A stretch of DNA of 64,000 bases from positions 1 to 64,000 of the forward strand of contig JBFLGC010000009.1 in assembly GCA_041859945.1 (NCBI GenBank), given 5' to 3'. The DNA comes from Tetragenococcus sp041859945 (lineage in GTDB: Bacteria; Bacillota; Bacilli; Lactobacillales; Enterococcaceae). The notes beneath the pieces were generated by a model. That model was given only the letters and a program-made list of their open reading frames with translations. It was not told the origin of the DNA and ran no database searches. The position numbers and the translations under genes are program-made. Below, piece by piece: positions 8,769 to 16,635 of this stretch (positions are counted from its first letter, which is position 1; each line of letters opens with the position of its first letter).

Positions 8769-8948
8769 GCGTCTTTTTAAAAGTGTCAGTACCGTCAGTG
8801 GAATGATCAAAACGACATAACCGATCACGCTGGCACAAAGGATGTAGCTCCAAATGTGTTCAAAACTAAAAGTGTCGGTGATTAAAATAGCCAGAGTCAT
8901 CGCTACTAAATAGCAAACAAACAATTGAGCAAACCGTTTAAATGACAT
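8760..8948 (-). CDS. small two-helix membrane protein
   Basis: A 62-residue hydrophobic protein with two predicted transmembrane segments (about 7-25 and 34-55) and a basic LLKRRKK tail. It lies 13 bp downstream of the lipoprotein gene and is presumably co-transcribed. GGAGAAAAGC precedes ATG 8948. I do not recognise the family; the pairing suggests a small envelope-associated unit. Confidence 0.6.
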   Translation of the reverse strand: MSFKRFAQLFVCYLVAMTLAILITDTFSFEHIWSYILCASVIGYVVLIIPLTVLTLLKRRKK

Positions 8949-8961
8949 GCTTTTCTCCTTT

Positions 8962-9615
8962 TTATTCCGCCGGCTGCAGATCGCTCATCGCCATGCTCCG
9001 TTCGCCGTCGCCATTTTTTAGAATATCTGCCTGATCATTATCGATCGGCAATAAAATCGCAATCACGCTTTTGTCAGGTAGTGTATTGAAATCATCTTCG
9101 CGATATTCCACGATAAAATCTTTCAGGAAAATCGTGTCACCTTGCGAAAAGTCTACTGTAAAATTGAAATCATGCAAAGTTTGACCAGAACGGTTGGTGA
9201 ATAAGAAAATTTCGTACAATTGATCGTCTTCTTCATAGTAATAACCCGTGTCGTTGATACTGACATCTGAGCCTTCGCCTAGATCTGGGTATTCACCTAT
9301 CAGCTGATCTGCCAGTTTTAAAATCTCATTGTTTTCGACCGTTTGATTTTCTTCTTCAAATGGATGTGACATAACCAAAGTCAGATCACTTTCCCCAGAT
9401 GTCGATACATCAGAATTCAACGTTTCTTCCGTTGCTCCCAAAGTCATTGATGAATCAAAAGTCTCAAGTTCCGTCGACTCCATGGTTTCAGAACCACTGG
9501 CACCCTCTTCGCTAAACAAAGAACTGACTTCGGTCTCATTCTTTTTTGAAGAGCAGCCAACTAGTACGATTGCTCCCATTGCGGCCATCGTAGCTATCAA
9601 TTTTGTCTTTTTCAT
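8962..9615 (-). CDS. predicted lipoprotein of unknown function
   Basis: A 217-residue protein with a lipoprotein signal peptide: MKKTK, a hydrophobic core, and lipobox LVGC with Cys21. A serine/threonine/glutamate-rich linker (about 25-90) follows, then a beta-rich domain (about 95-217) with GYYYEEDDQLYEIFLFTNRSG, resembling immunoglobulin-like folds of surface lipoproteins. Its exact family is not recognised. It leads the short operon with the 62-residue membrane protein. The strong SD (TAGGGGG) lies inside a hairpin (see 9625-9654), so its translation could be regulated. Confidence 0.65.
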   Translation of the reverse strand: MKKTKLIATMAAMGAIVLVGCSSKKNETEVSSLFSEEGASGSETMESTELETFDSSMTLGATEETLNSDVSTSGESDLTLVMSHPFEEENQTVENNEILKLADQLIGEYPDLGEGSDVSINDTGYYYEEDDQLYEIFLFTNRSGQTLHDFNFTVDFSQGDTIFLKDFIVEYREDDFNTLPDKSVIAILLPIDNDQADILKNGDGERSMAMSDLQPAE

Positions 9616-9624
9616 AAGAATTAC

Positions 9625-9654
9625 CCCCTAATGTTTTTCCGAACACATTAAGGG
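9625..9654 (-). promoter_or_regulatory. 5' leader hairpin covering the lipoprotein SD
   Basis: CCCTAATGT (9626-9634) pairs with ACATTAAGGG (9645-9654) with one bulged base. On the minus transcript this masks the GGGG of the ribosome-binding site. Structure is seen; function is inferred. Confidence 0.4.
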
Positions 9655-9709
9655 CAACATTATTTTTTTTAAAATGTCTAGTATTAAGATTCCAAACAAG
9701 TCAAAAGTG

Positions 9710-10405
9710 TCAGCAAATTTTGTAATCCATTACTTCTTTTAATAAATTTCCTTTATCAATTTCCTTTAATGAATAGATGTCAAAAAAGTCGATCAAATAC
9801 TGCATGAAAAGACGTAAGACATCTTGCTGGGCATCAAAATAACCATTGACGATCCTTTCGCAAAGGCCCAAATGAAGCGCGTATATAAAATTATTGAGAT
9901 AACCTACGTGATCCTGATCAATGATGTCATGAATGACCAGGTGACTTAGCATCTCTTCATCCCGACTGTTCATACTTTGCCGAAAGGTAAATTGATCAAA
10001 CTCCGCGTAATTATCGCTAGGAAAGTAATTAAAATAGATAGGAATGTATTTTAAAATAGCGTCAGACTCTCTGGATTCAAACACCCTTTTAAAAGTCTGA
10101 GGTTTTTCAAAAGAATAGCGCGCATACTCACGCCAGGTAATCAAAAAAAAATGCGTGGGATCTAAATTTTTATCTTGTAACGCTTCGAGCGAATAAAAAT
10201 AGGGTTTCACATTATCAAGCAAAGCCAAAGCCACTAATTCCTCTAAATTGGTAAAATAATTGTATAATGTCGCACTATTATAGCCGGCTTTATCGGAAAT
10301 GTTACGGATCGTTAAATTTTCGATACCGATTTCTGAAATCAAATCTTGACAAGCATCGATAAAATAACGATACATCCGTTGCTGTTGGATTTCTTTATTT
10401 GACAT
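9710..10405 (-). CDS. TetR/AcrR family transcriptional regulator
   Basis: A 231-residue regulator with an N-terminal TetR helix-turn-helix (about residues 10-55: IENLTIRNISDKAGYNSATLYNYFTNLEEL) and a divergent ligand-binding domain. ATG 10405 is preceded by AAAGGGGATGAG. It is divergent from the broken ornithine cyclodeaminase gene; between them lies a perfect palindrome (10468-10487) likely to be its operator. Ligand and targets are unknown; control of the neighbouring amino-acid or nucleobase genes is an inference. Confidence 0.85.
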   Translation of the reverse strand: MSNKEIQQQRMYRYFIDACQDLISEIGIENLTIRNISDKAGYNSATLYNYFTNLEELVALALLDNVKPYFYSLEALQDKNLDPTHFFLITWREYARYSFEKPQTFKRVFESRESDAILKYIPIYFNYFPSDNYAEFDQFTFRQSMNSRDEEMLSHLVIHDIIDQDHVGYLNNFIYALHLGLCERIVNGYFDAQQDVLRLFMQYLIDFFDIYSLKEIDKGNLLKEVMDYKIC

Positions 10406-10467
10406 CTTCTCATCCCCTTTCATTCATTATAACTGGAAAATTCTTTAAAAAGAAGCACAATAATTGC

Positions 10468-10487
10468 ACTTATTTTCACAAATAAGT
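10468..10487. promoter_or_regulatory. palindromic operator candidate for the TetR regulator
   Basis: ACTTATTT and AAATAAGT form perfect 8-bp arms separated by TCAC, 63 bp upstream of the TetR start and in the divergent promoter region. Size and position fit a TetR-family operator. Confidence 0.5.
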
Positions 10488-10623
10488 TGTACTATTTTAA
10501 TTGAAGGAATTATAATTTAACCGTATGATTATTTAGTTTGATTATACACAATTTACTCTGCAAAGTAAAAAATCAGTTGTTAAGCTTGAATGGTCCACTC
10601 TATTTTTGAAAAAAAGTTTTTTT

Positions 10624-11582
10624 ATGTTACAAGTTTCTGAAAAACAAGTCGAAGATTTTTTATCCATGGATGTTGTGATCCCAACTGTCAGAGAGGCTTA
10701 TCGTGAAAATGCAGCCGGGACCTTCTACCCTGGTGGTCGGATCGTCTTTCCAGTGCGTGGACCTGAAAATTCTGGTCAATGGTTGGTAGCCAATAATGAA
10801 AATAAACCATTTTTTGGTTCTAAATTCTCTTCAGGCTTTCCTGAAAATCCTAAAATCGGTTTGCCAAGTGTCATTTCAACGATCAGCCTTTATTCCAATG
10901 AAACTGGCGAATTAAAAGCCTTGATCGAAGCGAATTATCTGACAGCTATCAAAACCGGTGCTAATGCTGCTGTGGCAACTGATCTCTACGCCCGCAAAGA
11001 TGCCAAAGTCTTAGGATCATTGGTACTGGCTTACAAGCTTTCTCACAAGTCATGGCCATCCAAGAAGTGCGTCAATTGGACAAATTGATCATTTCAGATT
11101 TAGACGAAAAACGGTTGGAAAGCTTCGTTAAACAAGTCGAAGCATCAAAAAATCGTGATTATGAAATCGTCAAAGCAACTTCTAATGATGCCTTAGTCGA
11201 AGAATCCGACATCATTTGTACTTGTACCACTTCTCATAAACCGGTCTTTAACGGAGAAAAGTTGCGTCCTGGTACCCATGTCAACGCTATCGGTTCTTAC
11301 ACGCTTTTCATGCAAGAAATCGATGAAACAACAGTTACTCGTGCCGATAAGATCGTTACAGAACATACAGAAGGTCTTTGGGAAGCGACTGGTGATATTT
11401 TGATTCCATTTGATAAAGGCTTGATCACAAAAGATGCCGTGACAGGCTCCTTAGGTGAAGCCATCGTCGGTAAGATCCCGCTTAGAGGATCTGATGACGA
11501 AATCACGCTCCATGAAAGTGTCGGTTCTGGCGTTTTAGACATCGCCCTATCGATTTTTATTTACGAAAAATTAACGAAATAA
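10624..11582 (+). pseudogene. ornithine cyclodeaminase / mu-crystallin family, frameshifted
   Basis: Two frames form one protein of about 318 residues. The N-terminal part reads to DAKVLG (about 11013); the other frame carries on through the Rossmann segment (IIGTGLQAFSQVMAIQEV), LIISDLDEKRLESF and TCTTSHKPVF to the end. Losing one base near 11014 (GGATCATTGG where GGAATCATTGG would be expected) accounts for the break. Family members are NAD(P)-dependent ornithine cyclodeaminases, alanine dehydrogenases or imine reductases. No good SD precedes either TTG 10606 or ATG 10624; the latter fits the family N-terminus better. A strong terminator follows. Confidence 0.8.
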
Positions 11583-11589
11583 AGTGACG

Positions 11590-11630
11590 AAAAAACGGAT
11601 CTTGGTGATTGAAGCTAAGATCCGTTTTTT
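11590..11630 (+). terminator. strong rho-independent terminator
   Basis: AAAAAACGGATCTT (11590-11603) pairs with AAGATCCGTTTTTT (11617-11630), right after the cyclodeaminase stop. Confidence 0.85.
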
Positions 11631-11639
11631 AATTTGTTT

Positions 11640-11898
11640 TAAAATGAAAAAGCGGGTCAATCCTTGGGCCTCGCTGGATACTTTTGAGGGCCATTACATT
11701 CCTTCTTGGACCTGAAAATTACCTAGTGAGGTCCAAGACGTCTCTTTTATGAGCAATTATGAAGTATGGTACACTAGCGTGGACCTCACTTCACACAGCA
11801 TCATCCACTCTTAGACTCCGCTTCACGCTTTTTAAGATCCGCGTTAGCGGTTCTCATAGACAATCCACACTCATGATTGTAGTCATTTAAATCGAAAA
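11640..11898. other. gene-free stretch with inverted repeats
   Basis: No coding frame is supported. TCTTGGACCT (11704-11713) and AGGTCCAAGA (11729-11738) form a perfect 10-bp inverted repeat followed by a short T-run, and a third related segment (GTGGACCTCACT) lies about 40 bp further on. The rest (11800-11898) shows nothing recognisable. It may be a remnant of a structured element or a small RNA gene, but no promoter is convincing. Confidence 0.35.
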
Positions 11899-11940
11899 AC
11901 TCCTGAAATCAGTCTAGCTCGATTTCAGGAGTACTTTTTT
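11899..11940. terminator. terminator of the NCS1 transporter gene
   Basis: ACTCCTGAAATC (11899-11910) pairs perfectly with GATTTCAGGAGT (11921-11932). The minus strand continues into TTTTTC, and the + strand into T6. Confidence 0.8.
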
Positions 11941-13429
11941 AGTTATCTTTTGTTTTATTTAAGGCCACATAAACAATGAAGCCGATCCCGGCACCAACAA
12001 ACATACTCAGTTTATTGATCACTGAGAGGGCTGGGATATAGCCGAGCAAGGAAAAGAGGATACCGACGATCGTTGCAATATAGGCATTTTTATTTACGCC
12101 TGCATATTTGTTATGGACAGTTGGATTTACCTTGTCCAAATACAAACTGTCTAAATCGATTTCTTGTTTAGCAACAAAGAAATAGTCAGCTAGCATGACC
12201 CCTACGATCGGACCTATGATCACACCGATCATATTCATGAAGGCCATGACACCGCCACTTGCTCCCATCGTTTTCCAAGGAATCAGTAAGAAGGCAATGA
12301 TCGCTGCACAAGACATGGCCTTTTGGTAATTCAATTTCTTAGGGAATAAAGAAATCAGTTGGTAAGAAGCCGCCACTCCATTCGTGGTGATATTGGCCGA
12401 AACCGTCGCCATAAGAAGGATCAAAAGGCCACCGATGATGGTAAATGGTCTCTCCCATTGCCGCATGATCGAAAGGATCCCAAATTGTTGCAGATCAGCC
12501 CAATCCGTCAGACCATAATGAAGCGCACCACCGACCAAAATAATGACACCCGTGAAGGCAAAAATCAAATAACCGAAGCCAAAGCCCGCGGTCATGCCAG
12601 CAAATTGATCTTTATCAGATTTGGCATTGCGGGTAAAGTCAGCCACATTGATCGCCGGCGATGACCAAAATCCGAGCCAAGAATTAAAGATCATCAAATA
12701 AACCAAAAAAGTTGGGTAGCTTGCTGACAAGCCTTTTGGTGGTGTATAAGCCAGAATATTGCCAAAACCGCCCGAAACTTTCAAAGCCCACACAGCAGTA
12801 GCGATGAAAAAAATATAGATCAAGGGGTTCAAGATCACATTGAATTTGTTCATCAGATCCGTTCCACCTAAACCGATCGTTAAATTCAAAGCCCAAAAGA
12901 GCGTGAAACTGATCAAATTTGGCAAATCGATGCCGATAAAATCAAAATTACTGCCCAGCGATTCAAAACCAGGCCAAAGCACACAAATCAAAATATACAG
13001 AGCTCGTGAACCGGTATAGATCTGCAAGCTATACCAAGCGATGGCAGAGAATACACCCCGCAAAATACCAGGCAACTTGGCTCCCTTTTCACCATAAACA
13101 GATTTCAGTTGCATCGAGGAGGGAATGCCATACTTAGCTCCGGCCCGACCATTTATGGTGATCATTAAAGTGGATACAATGAAACTTAGAAAAACAGCTA
13201 GGATCACATGTTTTACTTGGACGCCTAAAAGCAAGAATCCAGCCACCGTGGCATAAGTTGCAATATTGTGGATCCCGCCCATCCAGAGGGTAAAGTAGTT
13301 AGCAAAACCCATCGTGCGATCTTTTTCTCTTAACGGCAGTAGTTCTTTATTCGCTTGAGCTTGTTCGTATTGATGATACTTTTCATCAGAAATCGAATAA
13401 ATACCTGTCTGATTCATTTCTTTACTCAT
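11939..13429 (-). CDS. NCS1 family nucleobase:cation symporter
   Basis: A 496-residue membrane protein with about twelve transmembrane helices, matching the NCS1 family (purine, pyrimidine, hydantoin, allantoin or thiamine-precursor transporters). Diagnostic parts are the N-terminal NKELLPLREKDRTMGFANYF, the first helix WMGGIHNIATYATVAGF, and WSSPAINVADFTRN midway. Length is typical. GGAGGAATAATGA precedes ATG 13429. It is a single-gene unit. Substrate is not deducible; adjacency to cyclodeaminase and alcohol dehydrogenase genes hints at nitrogen-compound use. Confidence 0.85.
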   Translation of the reverse strand: MSKEMNQTGIYSISDEKYHQYEQAQANKELLPLREKDRTMGFANYFTLWMGGIHNIATYATVAGFLLLGVQVKHVILAVFLSFIVSTLMITINGRAGAKYGIPSSMQLKSVYGEKGAKLPGILRGVFSAIAWYSLQIYTGSRALYILICVLWPGFESLGSNFDFIGIDLPNLISFTLFWALNLTIGLGGTDLMNKFNVILNPLIYIFFIATAVWALKVSGGFGNILAYTPPKGLSASYPTFLVYLMIFNSWLGFWSSPAINVADFTRNAKSDKDQFAGMTAGFGFGYLIFAFTGVIILVGGALHYGLTDWADLQQFGILSIMRQWERPFTIIGGLLILLMATVSANITTNGVAASYQLISLFPKKLNYQKAMSCAAIIAFLLIPWKTMGASGGVMAFMNMIGVIIGPIVGVMLADYFFVAKQEIDLDSLYLDKVNPTVHNKYAGVNKNAYIATIVGILFSLLGYIPALSVINKLSMFVGAGIGFIVYVALNKTKDN

Positions 13430-13688
13430 TCATTATTCCTCCAAATAATTTTCATTTCCATCCCCTGCAAAATAAGTCGATCGATCGGTCATGCTTTTTG
13501 CTTAACGACCAAAGCTAGTTTAACACATCACAAAAAATGCGAATAATTGAACAATAGCTTTTATCCTTTTCTTGTCTCAACAAATATTTTTTGAAATCGA
13601 TTATCTATCTTGCCATTTGAAAAAGTATTTTATTGTGGACTCAAATCATGCGCCTGTTTCCATAATAAAAGGCCTTAGAAAATCCTAT
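13430..13688. other. intergenic region upstream of the NCS1 transporter
   Basis: It contains GATCGATCG and an imperfect inverted repeat (GGTCATGC near 13487 and AACGACC near 13505), possible regulator sites for the transporter gene. No clear -10/-35 pair or coding frame is seen. Confidence 0.3.
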
Positions 13689-14714
13689 TTAATTTTCACT
13701 GATATCAATCATATATTTCATTGTTTCAGTCGTACCAGCTGATAATTCTGGCATGACCGATTGAACATCGCTCAATTTGATGTGACTTGCAAAGCGTTCA
13801 ACATCGATTTCACCTTTGCCCATATAATCGATGACTGCTTTGAATTCTTCGATCCGGAACATAATGGTCCCAATGATTTCTTTTTCGGCACTGGTAAAAT
13901 CAAAGGCATCAATAGCTGGCATTTTCCCAACTGCCACGATCACCATTTTAGATCCTTTTTTCAAGTGACCGTAAGCTTGTGTTGCGGCTGCTTGATTACC
14001 TGTACATTCTAAGACAACATCAAATCCCTTTGGCGCAATCGTTTTGAGCTGTTCCTCTAAATCTTTGGACAATCCATCTAAAGCATGATCGGCGAAGTCT
14101 TCTTGAGCCATTTCCAATCGTTTCGGGTTAGCTTCAGTGATGGTCACTGTTGCGGCTCCAAGAAGTTTGGCACTCATGGCTGCAAAAATACCGATAGGCC
14201 CCGCCCCAGTAACTAAAACATGATCGCCTTTTTTGACTTCTCCTTGAATCGCCGCATGATAAGAAATAGAAACGGGCTCCACCATCGCCCCTTGGGTATA
14301 GCTGACATTGTCTGGTAACTTAGCAACCAAGTCTTCCCGCACTAAACAATACTCCTCGAAGCCGCCATTAACTGCGCCAAGCCCAGGTGCTTCATCAAAA
14401 ACATGGTCACAGATTTGTTCCTTACCAGCCTTACAAAATTCGCATTCGCCACAAGGACTAATATCGATCACTGCCACACGGTCGCCAACTGCCAGTGTTT
14501 TAGAGTCACTAGCGTCCACGATTTCCCCAGAAAATTCGTGACCAGAAACATAATCTGTCCCCGCACCACGACCTATTTCCCAAAACAGATGAACATCAGA
14601 GCCACAGATGCCAGTATTGTGGATCTTCACTAGCACATGACCAGGCTTGACCTGAGGGACTTCCGTTTCAAAAATTTCGTACTTTCTCTTATCTAAAACG
14701 CGCATTGCTTTCAT
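13689..14714 (-). CDS. zinc-dependent alcohol/polyol dehydrogenase (MDR family)
   Basis: A 341-residue medium-chain dehydrogenase of the sorbitol/threonine dehydrogenase type. Catalytic zinc ligands lie in NTGICGSDVHLF (Cys) and SGHEFSG (His-Glu); the structural zinc site is CGECEFCKAGKEQIC. The Rossmann signature is VLVTGAGPIGIFAAMSA. The enzyme oxidises a secondary alcohol with NAD(P)+; the specific polyol is unknown. It has its own promoter (14752-14780) with a TGTGA/TCACA palindrome between the -10 element and the gene. GGAGTGGAAATTAT precedes ATG 14714. Confidence 0.85.
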   Translation of the reverse strand: MKAMRVLDKRKYEIFETEVPQVKPGHVLVKIHNTGICGSDVHLFWEIGRGAGTDYVSGHEFSGEIVDASDSKTLAVGDRVAVIDISPCGECEFCKAGKEQICDHVFDEAPGLGAVNGGFEEYCLVREDLVAKLPDNVSYTQGAMVEPVSISYHAAIQGEVKKGDHVLVTGAGPIGIFAAMSAKLLGAATVTITEANPKRLEMAQEDFADHALDGLSKDLEEQLKTIAPKGFDVVLECTGNQAAATQAYGHLKKGSKMVIVAVGKMPAIDAFDFTSAEKEIIGTIMFRIEEFKAVIDYMGKGEIDVERFASHIKLSDVQSVMPELSAGTTETMKYMIDISEN

Positions 14715-14731
14715 ATAATTTCCACTCCTTT

Positions 14732-14780
14732 TGTGATTTTATTCACATATAATTATATAGCAAAAAATCCTCTGTTGCAA
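14732..14780 (-). promoter_or_regulatory. adh promoter with Crp/Fnr-like TGTGA-N6-TCACA box
   Basis: On the minus strand TTGCAA (14775-14780) and TATAAT (14752-14757) are 17 bp apart. Just downstream lies TGTGA-N6-TCACA (14732-14747), identical in form to Crp-type and ArcR-type boxes. In this position it would block or hinder transcription, or be bound in the leader. Confidence 0.65.
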
Positions 14781-15003
14781 ATAGAAAATAAATGTTGCTC
14801 GATTTTTAATTGACTATAATTCTCATTGGCCCAGATGATATTTTTCCTCGTTTTAGTGGTAGAAGTCGTATGATCGACTAACAGGATTTCCAATAGAAGG
14901 GGCATTTTTTTCGAATTGTATTTTCAAAAACGTCGATAGACTCGTTAGTTGCTGTCATAACTGTTCTCCATTTACCAAAATGGAACTCATTTTTAAACAA
15001 AAA
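14781..15003. other. intergenic stretch with no supported gene
   Basis: A/T-rich, with no frame having a start and SD. A 79-codon minus frame (14955-15194) runs across the following terminator and is rejected. Confidence 0.4.
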
Positions 15004-15050
15004 AACACCGTTGAGATTTTATCTGTAGTCACTAGATAACTCAACGGTGC
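15004..15050 (-). terminator. terminator downstream of the 73-residue HTH gene
   Basis: CACCGTTGAG (15006-15015) pairs with CTCAACGGTG (15040-15049), with an inner TTATCT/AGATAA stem. On the minus strand it ends in TTTTTTTG; the gene ends about 100 bp before. Confidence 0.75.
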
Positions 15051-15150
15051 TTTTTGGCGTGCTTTTTTTGATTCAAAATTTTTTTGAAAATCCTTCTTTC
15101 TTACTTTTTTTTTTCTAATTCTAGCCAAATCATATTTCTCCTCTACCTCT

Positions 15151-15372
15151 TTACTCTTCCGAAAACACAAACAATTTCGCAAAGTCACTTTCATCTAAGT
15201 CAAACGCTTTCAATAGTTTGACGATAAAAGTTGCGCCGATGCCACGTTCACCTTTGACCACACGATATAAAGTCGAGGGTGCGACGTCCATTTCTTCTGC
15301 AAGCGAATAAAAAGTGTGGTTGTTTTTTTGCATATAGTCAGCAAGGGCTTTGGTTTTTAACTTCAATGTCAT
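15151..15372 (-). CDS. small XRE-type helix-turn-helix regulator
   Basis: A 73-residue protein that is almost entirely one Cro/CI-type HTH (YSLAEEMDVAPSTLYRVVKGERGIGATFIVKLL, about residues 23-55). AAGGAGGTATTTCC precedes ATG 15372. It is divergent from a second XRE gene; the 138-bp gap carries two inverted repeats, so each may regulate both. Resembles phage-type or toxin-antitoxin-type repressors, but no toxin gene is adjacent. Confidence 0.75.
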   Translation of the reverse strand: MTLKLKTKALADYMQKNNHTFYSLAEEMDVAPSTLYRVVKGERGIGATFIVKLLKAFDLDESDFAKLFVFSEE

Positions 15373-15391
15373 GGAAATACCTCCTTATCGT

Positions 15392-15427
15392 CTTATGGCA
15401 TTCTTTTTAACTATATTATGCCACAAG
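15392..15427. promoter_or_regulatory. inverted repeat upstream of the 73-residue HTH gene
   Basis: CTTATGGCAT (15392-15401) and ATGCCACAAG (15418-15427) form arms differing at one position, over the likely promoter. A second one, TTGTC-TGAA-GACAA, lies near 15470-15483 before the other HTH gene. Probable operators. Confidence 0.4.
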
Positions 15428-15510
15428 ACATCACAATTTAAACCCTTTTGGCAATAAAATGTTAATTTTCTTGTCTGAAGACAATATACTTAAGAAAAAA
15501 GGGTGAGACA

Positions 15511-15837
15511 ATGGAATTTGGAGAAGGTTTAAGACAATTACGTTTGGCTCGTGGTTTGACGCCTAGCCAGTTAGCCAGTAAATCCGGCGTCAACACTTCA
15601 CAGATTTTGCGCTATGAAAGTGGTGAACGAAAGGATCTATATTTTTCGACCTTGAAAAGTTTAGCTAAAGCTTTGAATGTCCCTTTGAATTATTTTGATG
15701 ACTATTGGGACGGGACCAATGCTCAAAAGCAGATCATGAGTCACGTTTGGGAAGATATCAGCCCAGAAGAAGTGCGTGAAATCATTGATTACATGGAATT
15801 TATTCATAAACGTCATGAAAAAAAGCCCTTCGACTAA
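15511..15837 (+). CDS. XRE family helix-turn-helix regulator
   Basis: A 108-residue protein with an N-terminal XRE HTH (LRQLRLARGLTPSQLASKSG then ILRYESGERKDL, about residues 7-60) and a short acidic C-terminal part (EVREIIDYMEFIHKRHEKK), perhaps for oligomerisation. AAGGGTGAGACA precedes ATG 15511. The stop codon is inside its own terminator. It pairs with the divergent 73-residue HTH gene. Targets unknown. Confidence 0.75.
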   Translation: MEFGEGLRQLRLARGLTPSQLASKSGVNTSQILRYESGERKDLYFSTLKSLAKALNVPLNYFDDYWDGTNAQKQIMSHVWEDISPEEVREIIDYMEFIHKRHEKKPFD

Positions 15838-15857
15838 GAAAATCGAAGGGCTTTTTT
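15819..15857 (+). terminator. rho-independent terminator
   Basis: GCCCTTCGA (15825-15833) pairs with TCGAAGGGC (15843-15851), followed by TTTTTT; it overlaps the HTH gene's stop codon. Confidence 0.85.
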
Positions 15858-15898
15858 GTGGAAATTTCTGAAATTATGTCGAAACTTTCAGAATATTA

Positions 15899-15938
15899 TT
15901 GACGTGAAGCTTTTTACGGTGTACGATACGGTAAAAAG
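15899..15938 (+). promoter_or_regulatory. promoter with overlapping palindrome
   Basis: TTGACG (15899-15904), 17 bp, then TACGAT (15922-15927). CTTTTTAC (15910-15917) and GTAAAAAG (15931-15938) form a perfect inverted repeat spanning the -10 element, as for a repressor operator. AGGTGG follows at 15941. It would drive the DUF554 remnant and the C26 peptidase. Confidence 0.6.
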
Positions 15939-15952
15939 TGAGGTGGATCCAT

Positions 15953-16617
15953 TTGTTGTTGGGTGTTGTTGCCAATAGTTTGGCGATAATCATTGGTGGC
16001 ATAGCGAATTTTTAATGAAAAAAGGTCTCCCACCAAAAGTCAAAAAAAATGTTGCTACAAAGTTTGGCGCTAGGCGTGCTCTACGTAGCGATTTCAGGGA
16101 TCACAGAGGGAAACAATACGATCATTACAATCGGTGGGCTGATCGGTGAAGTCATCGATTTTGATGGCCGCTTCAAGGCTTGGGGCGATAAATTTCAGGC
16201 CAAAATGAACTTGAGTGAAAATGGACGGATCGCAAAGGTTTTGTCGATTGTTCTTTATTTGTTTGTGCTGGCACCATGACGATCGTGGGCTCTTTGCAAA
16301 GTGGGATGACCGGCGATAATCAAATTTTGTTTACCAAAGCCATCATCGACGGAGTCTTCGCGATGATCATGGCTTCGACTTTAGGGATCGGTGTCAGTTT
16401 TGGTGGCGTGTCAGTTCTGGTCTATGAAGGAATATTGACGTTATTTGCCAGCCAACTAGCTGTCCTCTTTCCTACTGACGTCGTTCCTGATTTATCTTGT
16501 GTTGGTGCGATCTTGATTTTGGGGATTGGTTTAAATATGTTGGATGTAGTGGATATCAAAGTGGCAAATCTTATGTTAGCGCCCTTTGTTCCTGTCGCCT
16601 TGCATTTCGTATTTTAA
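15953..16617 (+). pseudogene. DUF554 membrane protein, broken by three frameshifts
   Basis: The concatenated frames match the DUF554 family throughout: LLGVVANSLAIIIGGIANF (frame 1), a short stretch in another frame (LMKKGLPPKVKKN), then LLQSLALGVLYVAISGITEG (16049 on) and MTIVGSLQSGMTGDNQILFT (16276 on) to LILGIGLNMLDV. Breaks lie near 16014 (T5 run), about 16043-16050 (A8 run) and about 16258-16266. Three breaks make function unlikely, though two fall in homopolymers. It shares a transcript with the C26 peptidase 18 bp downstream. Start is taken as TTG 15953, after AGGTGG. Confidence 0.8.
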
Positions 16618-16635
16618 AATTTTAGGAGGGTGCTT

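Noticed and set aside
14955..15194. A 79-codon lysine-rich frame on the minus strand
   Set aside because: It runs across the HTH gene's end and through a strong terminator, with no SD.
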